Shown here in pieces: positions 14,301 to 24,800 of a stretch of DNA of 64,000 nucleotides. Every line of letters starts with the position of its first letter. Within the stretch, counting starts at the first letter, position 1. The position numbers and the translations under genes are program-made. The DNA lies in the NCBI GenBank assembly GCA_037013685.1, contig CM072886.1:59078933-59142932 (forward strand). Direction: 5' to 3'. Source of the stretch: Acridotheres tristis (taxonomy: Eukaryota > Chordata > Aves > Passeriformes > Sturnidae). The notes under the pieces are model-generated. The model worked only from the letters and a program-made list of their open reading frames with translations. It ran no database searches and was not told the origin of the DNA.

Positions 14301-14493
14301 TATGTGCATTTCTTTGTAGATAGTAGAAGGGTGAGAAAAACGGCAAGAATAGAACCAAGAACCATTGCAAATTGCAATTGTAATCTGTGTGGAAGAGAGC
14401 TCCAGCCTTTACGCAGTGGATGGCAGGTGAGGACACTTTCCCAAACTGGAATTTTTTACACACTTCCACAGTTTAGACTGCCTGCAATCCTGA
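11301..14493. other. AT-rich non-coding stretch with one protein-like short frame
   Basis: Apart from the minus-strand candidate exon at 12748-12984, listed separately, I see only unstructured AT-rich sequence. No transposon ends or RNA genes were recognised. The stretch ends at the left copy of the target-site duplication of the solo LTR. Confidence 0.5.
12748..12984 (-). other. Candidate exon or decayed coding relic, unassigned
   Basis: The minus-strand frame runs 78 codons and ends at a TGA at 12748-12750. About seven codons after its first ATG the sequence looks like a 3' splice acceptor (a T-rich stretch ending TTCAG at about 12962-12966). The translation after it is more protein-like than most frames in the window, with balanced charged and hydrophobic residues and the short motif LPMILWWTKG at about residues 49-58. 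A hydrophobic-WW motif occurs near the start of GT10 fucosyltransferase domains, but this alone is far too little to assign a family. A convincing 5' splice donor is missing at the downstream end, so this may be a last exon, a relic or chance. I do not name a product. Confidence 0.2.
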
Positions 14494-14498
14494 GATGG
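14494..14498. repeat. Target-site duplication, left copy (GATGG)
   Basis: Five bases identical to 15062-15066, directly abutting the TG end of the solo LTR. The exact match fixes both LTR boundaries. Confidence 0.85.
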
Positions 14499-15061
14499 TG
14501 TGATTGCACCCCAGCCAGCAGCCAAGCCCCACACAACTGCTCACTCACTCCCCCAGCAGTGGGACCGGGGGAGAGAACTGAAAGAGCAAAAGCTGGAAAA
14601 TCTGTGGGTTGAGATACAGGCAGTTTATAGGGAAGACAAAAGCCACGCACACAAGCAGAGCAAAACTGAAGAATTAATTCACTGCTTCCCATGGGCAGGC
14701 AGGTGTTCAGCTATCCCCAGGAGAGTAGGGCCCCATCACGTGTCAGTGTGAAAAATGCCATCACTCCAAACATCCTCCCCATCCTCTTTCTTTCCCTCAC
14801 TTTATATATGGAGCATGGTCTCACATGCTCTGGAATATCCCTCTGGTCAGCTGGGGTCACCTGTTCTGGCTGTGTCTCCTCTCAGCCTCCTCAATGCAGT
14901 GGCAGTATGAAAGCAGAAAAGGCCTTGGCTCTGTGCAAGCCCTGCTCTGCAATAACAAAAACATCTCTATATTATCAACACTCTGTTCAACACAAATACA
15001 AAACAGCACCATACCAGCCGCTGTGAAGAAAGTTAATTCTACCCCAGCCAAAACCAGCACA
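14499..15061 (-). mobile_element. Solo LTR of an avian ERVL-type (GGERVL-like) endogenous retrovirus
   Basis: Read on the minus strand, the element starts TGTGCTGGTTTTGGCTGGGG at 15061 and ends GCAATCACA at 14499, so it has matching TGTG and CACA ends and is 563 bp long. The flanks carry a perfect 5-bp direct repeat, GATGG, at 14494-14498 and 15062-15066, as expected for ERVL integration. Inside are a TATA-like ATATATAA (14802-14809, minus strand) and a TCTCAACCCAC block near 14610 typical of the end of these LTRs. The order and wording of blocks match the common bird LTR that opens with TGGTTTTGGCTGGGATAGAG, recalled from memory. No gag, pol or env remains lie on either side, so the provirus was lost by recombination between its two LTRs. 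Family name is an inference. Confidence 0.88.
14802..14809 (-). promoter_or_regulatory. TATA-like box inside the solo LTR
   Basis: The minus strand reads ATATATAA here, about 250 bp after the LTR's 5' end, where a U3 promoter TATA box is expected in this LTR type. Whether it still works cannot be told from sequence. Confidence 0.45.
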
Positions 15062-15066
15062 GATGG
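15062..15066. repeat. Target-site duplication, right copy (GATGG)
   Basis: Five bases identical to 14494-14498, directly after the CA end of the solo LTR. Confidence 0.85.
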
Positions 15067-15269
15067 TTGCTGACAAAATTGTTGTCTGCACAAACTCCTG
15101 AGCTTGACTTCGTTGAGTAAGAGCTCTGTTGTAAGACTGTCTGCCACAGGTCACAGCCACTGTAGGGTATTTTGCTGTTTGGGTAACACAGGCCACATTT
15201 CTGAGTTTCCAGTAAGGTTGAGGATATTTAACAGAGATAATAGGAGCCATAAAAGGCTTCCTGGCCTCT

Positions 15270-15474
15270 GGTTGCATTGCTCTGTAAAACTAGCTTGCTT
15301 TTGCCTTCTCTTTTATGCTTTATTTTACTATTTTTTTCTTTTCTTTTACTATCATTATTGAACAAACTTCTGTAGTACTTTATATCATGTTATGTATGTA
15401 ATTATCCTAGACTAAAGTTTTATTTCTTTGCTTGGGTCTTTGGGTGGTGAATTGGACCCAACCTCAATTTTCCT
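15270..15474 (+). mobile_element. Possible fragment of a second, different LTR
   Basis: The stretch has a T-rich part with TTTTACTATCATTATTGAAC near 15340 and ends with GGTGGTGAATTGGACCCAAC and CCTAGACACA (15446-15480 area). This layout recalls the R-U5 end of bird retroviral LTRs, where a T-rich region with ATTA repeats precedes a primer-binding-side terminus. I could not find a matching 5' end or target duplication. It could equally be unique sequence. Confidence 0.25.
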
Positions 15475-15517
15475 AGACACAATAGGGACTATATAGATAA
15501 ATATTTTCTTTCCTGTT

Positions 15518-15560
15518 AAATACTTAAGTGCACGCTTAAAGAGTTGAGTACATTCTGCTC
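15518..15560. repeat. Old amniote repeat relic (TTAAGTGCACGCTTAAA-type)
   Basis: The words ACTTAAGTGCACGCTTAAAG resemble the core of an old palindromic repeat common in bird and turtle genomes, whose consensus holds alternating CTTAAG, CACATGCTTAA and AAGTTAAGC words. The match is short and decayed, and the family is recalled from memory. Confidence 0.3.
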
Positions 15561-17987
15561 AAAAGACATCATTCATTGACAGCAGAGGATATGCAGGACT
15601 AACAAAGGCAAAATTAGCCATGTTTTTTCTGACCTCAGCCTGCTACAGACCTTCACTACTGTGGGGATGTTTTCTTACAAATGTACTTATTTTGCAGTTG
15701 GAATACACTGTTTACCTCCATAGTGGAAAATAGAAAAAGTCCTGCTGGCTCGGAGCAGAGACTCTTTCTTTTGGAAAAGAACTTTTTCTGACATTCACTG
15801 ATGTAGAAAAGCTCACAAAGCTGAGAGGACTCACAAACAGCACCTTCCTGTTACCTCTGTTCCTGAGACAGGAATTCTCATGTGCTGACAGTTAAATGAG
15901 TGAGAAGTCTCACTGAATCACACTGAGAAATTTTCTCCTTGCTGGAGAGTGACAGTGTGCTGTAAAAAGCTGTTTGAAAGTGAACAAGTCTCAACTGAAA
16001 TAAGTGAGAGCTGACAGGTTTAGTCCTGCACATTACATTCTTTTGTAAACAAGGGAGATGCTTTCTGTGAAGATTTTCCATGCTCCATTAGAAAATTAAT
16101 CTTTTGCCTTGCACATACATCATAAACATAGACCACTTAATTGTACAGTGGATGAGATTTATAAGGAGAGCTACACTTCTAAAGCAAGACTTAAGAAAAA
16201 AAAAGTCTTCATACATTTAAAGGATTACATTTCAGACTGTGGACAGATAAGAAAATAATTTCACTCAATGTTGCTAACAACAGAAAGCTACAGGCTACAG
16301 AACTTCACGATTCTCCTGTTCTCCATAAAGTTTAAACTATGAATTGAAGAGAAACATTCAGCCTAGTATTTGGCAAACCCACCTCTATATTCCACTTTGT
16401 CATCATCCATAACAAATCATAGCTTGCACATGGAAAGAATTGCTGAGGAGGAGGAAGGGATATAGTTGCAGAATTAATAAATCGAAATTGCAGAGTGAAA
16501 TTTTGGTTAGAATTTAGGGAAAATCATACCCCAAGCCTCAGATTCTATGTTGCAGAAGGCAGTTCTCTATCACAAGAGTGAAAAACCAGTCTTTCAGATT
16601 TCAAATCCACCAAATCTTAAGCATTTTTCCGGTGTATTATAGACAAAGCTTCTTTTTAATACTGGGGAAAAACAGAAGATAACAATTAAAATTAACGTCT
16701 GTAACTAGAACACACATAATTTTCTTCTTAAAAATATATAAACAAGCATATACATGTAAGGAACATACCAGCTGATATATTATCTTTTTACATCTATTTA
16801 ATGCTCACTTGAGTCCAGATGCTGATGCCTTTACTCATAATGAGTCAATTCTACCACTGCCTAAAACAGACTTTCAAGAGGAGTAAAGAACTGCTTGAGT
16901 ACTCCTTAGGCGAGTCAGCACCTAGCCCTGGAAGACACATTCATTTTAAGTATACTTCTGAAAACAGACCAATGTTTAGGCATTGCCACTTTTGATTGTT
17001 AAATTGCTGTGACAAACTTGCCAACTGGCCCACATATACAAAAAACAGAATGGCAAATGTTTGCATCCAGCAGAGAGTGGTTACAGAGTAAGTTTTATAT
17101 GCTTGTATGGGCACATACAGACACAATTCAACTTTTTGAAGTAGAACCAAATTGAGCAAAAGAGAGTCCAGAAGCTTTTACCATTGAGCTGAAACAGAGG
17201 CTGGATAACATGGCTCTGCTTGGTGCTCTCTGCAAAATGGTGCATCCTAACTGGAAGTATGTCTGTCTGACTCCTTTGAGAGTGAGAAAGTATCCAGGTG
17301 AGGGAGCTTGCAAGCCAATGTGACAGGTGCCCAGCAGCAACCAGCCTTTTGAGAGATTGGGTAGTGAATGGAAAATATGAAGCAAAACCTGCACCAAGTG
17401 ACATATTTCCTCATTAACTCACTTCAGATATTTGCCCTGCAGTTGCCTCCATTTGCCGATGCCTCCTCCCTGAAATCAATGACGCATACAGCAAATTGTA
17501 GTGATGGGAGACAGAATGCAGTGGATGGTCCTCTCAGCTCCTCCAGACCCCCACCTCCCTGCCAATAAACAGAGCTGTGTCTGTTGGGATACGTGAAATG
17601 GCTGCACTTCAGTTCCTACACCTTTTCACCCACACAACAACTGGAAAGGTAAACTCCGAGAGAAGCAGAAACTTAGGCAGGAGGGCAGATGATCTGTTCT
17701 ACTTCTGAGAAAGAAGAACACCAGAAGCCAAGAACACCCAAGCAGACACAAGGCTTTATTTTAGGGATTTGAGACAAATTAAATGTTATTTTAAGAAAAA
17801 TACCATGAGTATCAATCAGATTTGTGTTTGGGGAAAAAGCTGTAACGGATTGCTCTTCTGACTAATTCCACAGAAGAAAATGAGTGCTAGGAGTGAAGAG
17901 CTCTGACTCAGGAGATGTTTATTAAACCTGCCAGAAAAGTTTGCTTCTATGTCTTATTTGTCTGTGTCATGGTTTCATGTCTGAGAG
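15561..17987. other. AT-rich non-coding stretch, no gene found
   Basis: Short overlapping frames only. Near 17450-17570 there is a mildly GC-richer patch without recognisable structure. No transposon or RNA gene was recognised up to the CR1 tail that follows. Confidence 0.5.
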
Positions 17988-18120
17988 TCACAGGATCACA
18001 AAATCAGACTTGTTCAGGCTGGAAAAGACTTTGGATGTCTCTAATCCAACCTTCTACCCAAACTGAAGTCAGGTGCAGGACTAGATCAGGCTGCTCAGGT
18101 CTTTATCCAGGTGTATTCCC
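17988..18120 (-). mobile_element. CR1 LINE, 3'-end fragment
   Basis: On the plus strand this reads as the reverse complement of a CR1 tail: TCACAGGATCACAAAATCAG, then GGCTGGAAAAGAC, ATCCAACC, and AGATCAGGCTGCTCAGG. Turned round, these are the typical CR1 blocks: cluster around CCTGATCTAG, the TTGGATTAGA-type block, the CCAGCCTGAAC block, and the terminal TGTGATCCTGTGA repeat. The copy is truncated at its 5' side, as CR1 copies usually are, and carries many substitutions, so it is not recent. It has no coding capacity. Confidence 0.85.
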
Positions 18121-19393
18121 AAAAAATGTGATTTTTTTTGCAATCAGATTTAGTATAAGCATGTCATCAACTTTAGGGCATCAATTTTATTTTCTGAAGG
18201 TGGGGTGTTACATGTCAATACAGACATAGCAAAATTGACTAATTCTGACAGAATATGGGGACAAAATCTTTCAAGAGATGAAACATTTACCGAATTCAGA
18301 TCTAGATAACTACTTCTTTGAATTAGTTCTTTTACAAGAAAACATTATTCAAAAAAATATTTTTTCTGTTGGGTCCTCAGAGATGCATACACAGGAACTT
18401 TCCAAATATTAGACACTTTCATGATGACTTTCACTACCTACACACCCAACATCCTTACCAATGCACACAGTGGTAGATGCTTGCTAAAGATTTTTTATAA
18501 AGCTGCTTTTACAAGGAAAAATACATCAGTATTCTCTACAACATCTTTTGAATACAGACATGATCTAGGTAGGAGTACAGCAGATGGAAAATCGTCATAG
18601 ATGTAGAAAAGAAGTGTTGTAAAGCAGATGGTGATCAGTTGTTCAAGTCAACTAAAATGAAACATGATTTTCTTTGTACGAACAGTACTACCAAAAAAAT
18701 TCCAGTCATGAGAGCAGGGAGGGGTGGACCACACAGGAATTCTGTGAGTAGAGTAGGCTCAGTAGAGCCTTTTAAGAACAAATTAACATCTGCTGGAGTT
18801 GAAGGTTCTGCCTTGGGTTACTTCTTGCTTTAAGGGAAAAGTTAGATGAAGTATGCTTTCTGTCTATATTCTGATTTTATTGTAACTATTCTTGTCTCAT
18901 GGATCCAGCTTTCTTTGTCATTTTGACATGTTAGCTCCCAGGCTTTTAATGTCAGGTGTGAATCTAGAGTTCAGGAATAATTAAATAAATAAAGGAACAA
19001 CGAAAAACCACCACTACCACCACCCCCAGAAAAATAAAACAACAAAACAACAAAAGCAAAACCAAGAACTGGATGCTGGAGATTAAAAAATAGAAGCATC
19101 ATGGAAATGGCACAAGGACAAAAAGGAGAGCAATGGGTAAGCAAGACAAAGATCTGAAGGACAACAGAGAGATGAATGCCAAGAGCTTTAAGGTCATTCT
19201 TGAATTTGTTGATGAAAGAGGTAGACAGTAATGTGGAGTGCTCCCCAAGACATAAGAACTGATTTCTCTTGTCAGCAGACTCACAGCTTCATGGAAGAGC
19301 TGTGGATGGGACAGAACCTAAGAGGGAGAGTAGCAGCCTCAGGCTGAGAAGGGCTTTAATTAGTAAAAACTTGGCACACTTGGGTGATAAGTG
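18121..19393. other. AT-rich non-coding stretch, no gene found
   Basis: It contains an A/C-rich low-complexity patch at about 19000-19065 with CCA and AACAA units. Nothing else is recognised. Confidence 0.5.
19000..19065. repeat. A/C-rich low-complexity tract
   Basis: The plus strand is made of CCA units (CCACCACTACCACCACCC) followed by AACAA/AAAACAAC units. It is simple sequence with no gene content. Confidence 0.7.
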
Positions 19394-19470
19394 TTATTCA
19401 TCCCCATTACAGGTGAGGTAACTGAGAAACAGAACTATAGACTCCTGGGTGTCAGGACCAGGTCCTACAC
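19394..19470 (-). mobile_element. MIR-like CORE-SINE fragment
   Basis: The plus strand contains ATCCCCATTACAGGTGAGG followed by TAACTGAGAAACAGA and later CTCCTGGGTGTCAGGACC. This matches the reverse complement of the well-known MIR/CORE-SINE stretch in which a CCCCATTTTACAGATGAGG block precedes AACTGAGGC. Such SINEs predate the split of birds and mammals, and a copy this decayed is in keeping with that age. The match is recognised by eye over about 40 bases, so the exact ends are uncertain. Confidence 0.5.
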
Positions 19471-21449
19471 ACTTCGAGGCCCAATGGTTATATGTTTCTT
19501 TGTTAACTATGAAATTGTACATTAGCTCTTTGTCAGAAGGACATATGATGGAGACCCCCAATTCTGCCACAGCTCTTACCCCACAAAACCCTGTTCTTGT
19601 ATCAAGGGGGTGTTCAAGTTGGCACAACAGAATCTGATCTGCAAGTTAGACTCTGGTAAAGGAACTGTATCTACTACAGACCTGTGCTTATATCTCAGTA
19701 CTTGCATTAAACAGGAAGAATTGTTGGCAGTTGAATTGCCTGGCTCTGGCAAAACTTTGAGGGGAACAGCAAAACAGTCATTTGCATAGCTGTAAAAGAC
19801 TTCAGACTGCTGAGTGATTGAAGGAAAAAGGAAAATAAATATATTCACCATGAAACAAGGCAATTTGAATTCAGACTACTTTTTATAACCATCTACAGAG
19901 TATTTAATGGATATTAAATTGTAGCTTGTCTAGCATAGGCATTACTCTTCAATTCTATCATGGGTGTCTAACCACAGAAAAAAGGCAAAACATGAGTGTC
20001 CTCATAAAGTTGAAGCCTGTGGGTTTGGATTAAGAAAGTGACATGATTTTTTTCTTTTTTTTAGATCAAAAGTTCATTCTGTTGTTTTTTTTTTCCAGAT
20101 TCCCATACCTCTGCCCTGCCAGGCTTTGACTGAAAGGGACAGCAAATGTATTAAAATATCTCATATATTCCTGTTCTTGCAATATTTCTGGCCCAACCAA
20201 ACCCAGAATACTACTTATTTCCTGACCACTGGCTTACTGAGATTTGCTCTTCCAGGATGGTTATTTAAGAGGTGTGACTGCCATATTCAGCCATGCAGTG
20301 TTTACTTCCTCTGTCGATCCTCTTTCCCAGAGATTGCTGTAATTTTCCCAGGGGTATGTATGCTCAGGGTAGGGCAGTGCTTCATCAGCCTCCCTGAGCC
20401 ACACACAAGGCAGCTATTTTATTGCAGTGATGGGCAAAAGGTTTCCTCCCACTTCTTTTTCTGCAGCCACACGTTATACATCCCCTAATGTGGGGAAGAG
20501 CTGCAGACATGGATCAAAGCTGCTAATAGAATCATGGAATAAACAAGGCTTAATAGGCTAACTACTTCAAATGTGATTAAAGTTACAAGAAACCAATCCT
20601 TCTCCTTAACTAGGCCTGGCAGTTCCAGGTTAAAAACTGATTTTGTGAGGTTAGATGCTCTTCTTCCACATTAGTCTTGTTTCTGTGTTTTTCCCCTGTT
20701 CCCACAAGCTGCAATTTGCACATTTCCCGGCAGAGCCCTGCCAAGCCATCAAATAGACAAGCTGGCAACTTTAGGGACTGAGCAGCAGTTTCAAGCAGAA
20801 GAGAAGGAGCAAGTCAATGCTCAGCTCCCTTCCCCCTCCAAGTAAGCCTCTGCTACAGTTCTGTAGGTCCCTGTACTTTTATTCACCTTTCATAAACAAT
20901 AATTTATCAAGTCTACCTCTCTCTATCGCTTGCAGGCCTGTATAGTTTATTGATTTAAAACACAGAAGACACTATACTTAGACTGCTCCCTTGCAACAGA
21001 TACTGCATGCAAGTGCAACTTTCTGTATATCCATCTTTGAAGATATCTCACATATTGAAAACATGAAAAAAAGTTATTTTTCCATGTTATTTGAGAGCTA
21101 TTTTGACCCAGCTAAATGTAAGAGAAATTAACTACTGTAGTGACAGATCACACAGATATTAATATTGTGTCATATCTGTAAAATCTTCTGTGTGATTGTT
21201 ATGTATTTGTAATCTGCCAGCAGTAAATTCAAGACAGGAACAGACTTGCAGCTGATGCCACCTAGAATACAATGAGATTAAATTGCTAAAGAGAAAAAAA
21301 AGGTAGCATTTAGGAGACATGTTGCAACACCTGATGGATATTTAAAGCATCAATCATTCTCTGTATCAGTGAGGCTAAAACCATTTGCAAGGCCTGTAGA
21401 ACCTGACAAGGTACAGCTTTCCTAAAAGGAAGAGTTAATAATCAGAAGA
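19471..21449. other. AT-rich non-coding stretch, no gene found
   Basis: A 120-codon plus-strand frame at 20126-20488 follows a T-rich stretch ending in CCAG (about 20081-20098), which resembles a splice acceptor. The translation resembles nothing I know and has no donor site that stands out. A 10-bp inverted repeat (ATCACACAGA at 21147-21156, TCTGTGTGAT at 21187-21196) lies near the right end. Confidence 0.45.
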
Positions 21450-21897
21450 GACCTACGCAGAGGTCTGTGTAATCAAGAACACCACAGAGAAGGTGCAGAG
21501 GGATCTGTCACAACACCAGAGCCAAGAGACTCAAATGGAATTAGCAGGTGGTAAGTTTAAAACAAAAACAAACAAAAAAGAAAGGAAGTACCTTTTTTAA
21601 CCCATTACACTATGGAAATTCATTACCACAGGATGTTGCTGTTGCCAAAGGCTTGAAGAGCTCCAAGACGTGATTAGGCAAAATAACAGGAGAAAAGTTA
21701 ACAGAAGGTTTCCGAGCTCAGAGGCATGGTTGCAGTTGCAGGACATCCCTGAGCCATGGGAGGCAAGAGGAGAAGAAATTCATGGCTATCTCTGCCTGTT
21801 CTTATATCCTCCCTGACACATCTGTCCTCAGCTGCCTCCAGAGATAGGACACTGCTCTGTGGGACCCTCGTCTAAGCCAGACAGCCATTCTCACACA
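21450..21897 (+). mobile_element. CR1 LINE, decayed 3' region of an old subfamily
   Basis: Blocks in order match the last part of CR1 ORF2 and its 3' tail: AGAGGTCTGTGTAATCAAGA, GCAGGTGGTAAGTTTAAAAC, AAAGGAAGTACC, TTCATTACCACAGGATGTTG, CCAAAGGCTTGAAGAGC, then ATATCCTCCCTGACACATCT, AGATAGGACACTGCTCTGTG and CAGCCATTCTCACA. The ending differs from the other three copies in the window, which end in the CCATTCTGTGATTC type, and resembles the CR1 subfamilies also known in turtles and crocodilians. No open reading frame is kept. The copy is therefore likely older than the others. Start coordinate is approximate. Confidence 0.82.
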
Positions 21898-24800
21898 CCT
21901 GTACTGACCAGCAGCCAAAGTGCCAGATCTAGCCAGTAAAGCACTCCCACCTGGCCTGCTCTCTTCTCCCAGGAGAGTCCAGGGAAAGCTGCTCAAGGAG
22001 CAGGTGCCACCCAGATGGCTCAGCTACTCTCACTCACAAGCCAGCACAGAGATGAAGGGTGGTGGCTGCTGGCAGTGCAGTCTCTGCCAGGCAGACACAC
22101 AGCTCCCCCAGCTCCCTCCAAGCAGCAGCCATCAGGCTGCCAGGCCCCCATCCCATCTCCAGCTCCTTCAGGGAAAAAGGGAGCACCTCAAAGGGTTTGC
22201 TCAGGGGCGGGATTGGGAGAAGCATTTAATGTGTATGGGAAAGGAGAGATACTTTGGCCAGACCAGTTTGAGCACTTACAGTGTGAGGCAGCACAGGGGA
22301 CAGGTGTCCCTACAACCTAGACTTCGCTACAGTGAACACTGCAGCATTTTCAGCCTCATTGTCCACTGAAAGCTGTCATAAAACCAAAATATAGACCTAA
22401 AATCTTTGGCATCTCTTTTCTACTCTCCTAGTAAATCCACCAAAGGCAATGGGAGCTCTGTTTTCAGCTGCCAGGGCATAGCATCAAGCAAAAAATGCAA
22501 GACTGGTGGCAGAGTTTTTTCCCCTCTATTTATCATATTTTTTCCTCCTTGTGTTCCAGGGCAGAATTACAAGGGAAATATGTATTAATCTGTTGTATTA
22601 ATCGAAATAAAATCTCTACTGCAGCTCCCAAATGTAGCCACCTGATCTCCTTATTCAGCATAGAATTGATGATTCTGAAGCCTTCAAAAGGCAGAAGCCA
22701 GAAATACCCTGTAAAGCATAAGGTACATTGGAATATATAGAATTTTGTAAGATGGTGTTGATATTCGAGGAACCTAGGCAGCACGAGTTCATCATCAAAT
22801 ATTCCAAAACCTGATCGATGTTCATTTATGAATGCATGTATAATGTATATATCTCAGTCACAAGTTCATGGGTTACATGCCTGTAAAGAAATCTGTGAAA
22901 ACCTAAACAAGAAGCTGTCATCTCATCACCTTGAAAAGCTGAGACAGCAGAGAAAGGTACTTTGCTAATGGAGCCTTGGTTCTATTTTTGCCTTGTACTT
23001 AATGATTTTCCTTCTATCTTTTAGTTAATTCAGCTGCTTTGCAATTTAAAAATAAGTATAACACAGCAGAATAAAATATTTGTGTTTCTAGTGATCCTTT
23101 TAGAAAAGTGAATCAGAACCTTCCTTATAGCTTCCCTCCAGACACTATTGCCTTATTAAGAAGTTGTGGCTGTTTTTTTCTTATCTGCTCTGGTTTCACA
23201 AGGTCAAGTATCTTTATTTGGGCAGCAGAAATTAAGCAATTGTGAATAACTTAATGATAGACAGCATACATTTTGTGCACATACATGTAACTAATTTAAT
23301 TTTCAGCAAACACCACATTATCTCCTCCAGAAAAAAAGCAAAAAAAAAAGTAACGATGAGAAGGACACACACATCCACACATCTCTTTTTCTTGAGCAGA
23401 AAACCCTTATCTTCTTAAAGCATTAAACATGTCAGCTCTTTAAAATATAGCCAGATGTATAAATCACTGAACAATGGAAGGGCTCTTAAAGAACCTGAAA
23501 TATATCAACATTTGCTGCCAAGGATATGTCTTCTTTCAAAACTCTTCGAACCACCTTTTTTATTTTTTCCTCTCCATTTTCCCTTTTTCTTCTCAATATC
23601 TAATGAATAATGTTCCTGATTCCTGTCCCTGCAGAGGGCAACAAAGAGCTTCCCTGCTGGTCAAATGGTTTGTTTGTCACCCTAATGAAATACTATAGCC
23701 AATTATACCATCCTCTGGCTACCAGGTGCTGGCAAGAGCCCAGGAGCCACCCTGAAGCTCTGAGCTGGCCCATCACCCCTCTGAACACGCTGGTGCTGCC
23801 CAGCCGTGGGTGCACTTCCCCAGGCAGCTGTCCTGGTGGCCAGGCTGCACATCAAAGCCTTGGCTGTGCTGCCTTATCGGCCCACGTGTCTCCCAGCAAA
23901 ATGTGCAAACCCTGTAGGAAAAGGAAAGTAGGCAAGAAAGATAGATCTCTACTCATTCAAAACATCAAACAATGTTTTGAAGGTAGTTTGTCGTTATTTT
24001 TTTTCCCTTTCTCTAATGCAGTTGTTAGAATACTGGGCTTTTAGAAATCTTGAATCAATAAACCAGTTTTGCTTTGGAGGAATTGAGATGTTGACTTAGC
24101 AAAAGCACAAAATAATACATAAAATAAGGGCAGACATAGAAAGCACTTTCAGGTTCTACACGCCTACTGGTTTTGCAGGAGGCATTATTAGAAAGCCTGA
24201 AATATTTAAGTATGTGGTAGTTCAAGCTGCATTCTGCCCCATACAGAATATTTATTCTTACCCATATTTCTTCTCTCTTATCTATAGGGCTGACTACCAG
24301 TTCTAATAAATGTCTGTGTGTGTATTTGTGTGCAAGCATGTCAGAGTAGGGGAGAGCAGCCTTCACTCTGCCAGTGTGGCAGCTTCTAGCGTGCCATATG
24401 CATTAAGGCTTGCAGCACAGACTGTGCCCACAGGCTGACAGGTTCCGTCCTGTGTCTCTTCTTTATAATGAACCCCTGACAGCGCTGAGAAATGCTCAGG
24501 CAGCAGGAGCAGCTGCAGGAGTCCACATCCCAGCCGCATAAATCAAGGCTATCACTCATCAGGTAAAGGCTTAGATTGGCAACTTGGGAAGATGTTGAGG
24601 AAAATACAGCAGAGCCCTAAATAGCAGGTAAAGAAAAACCTGACAGCGCTGGGTTGTGTGAGCTGTGCTCCCTGGATACATTCAGCTGGATGCAGGTATG
24701 AAAGCATGCATGGATCCTGACCATTATACACCTCTACATTACCCAAACACCTCCCAGCTGCAGAGCCTTGTTATTGTACAGCAAGCCAAAGGCCCTGTGG

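Noticed and set aside
21920..22369. 149-codon plus-strand frame in a GC-richer patch
   Set aside because: No family resemblance or splice context; GC-richer sequence holds fewer stops by chance.
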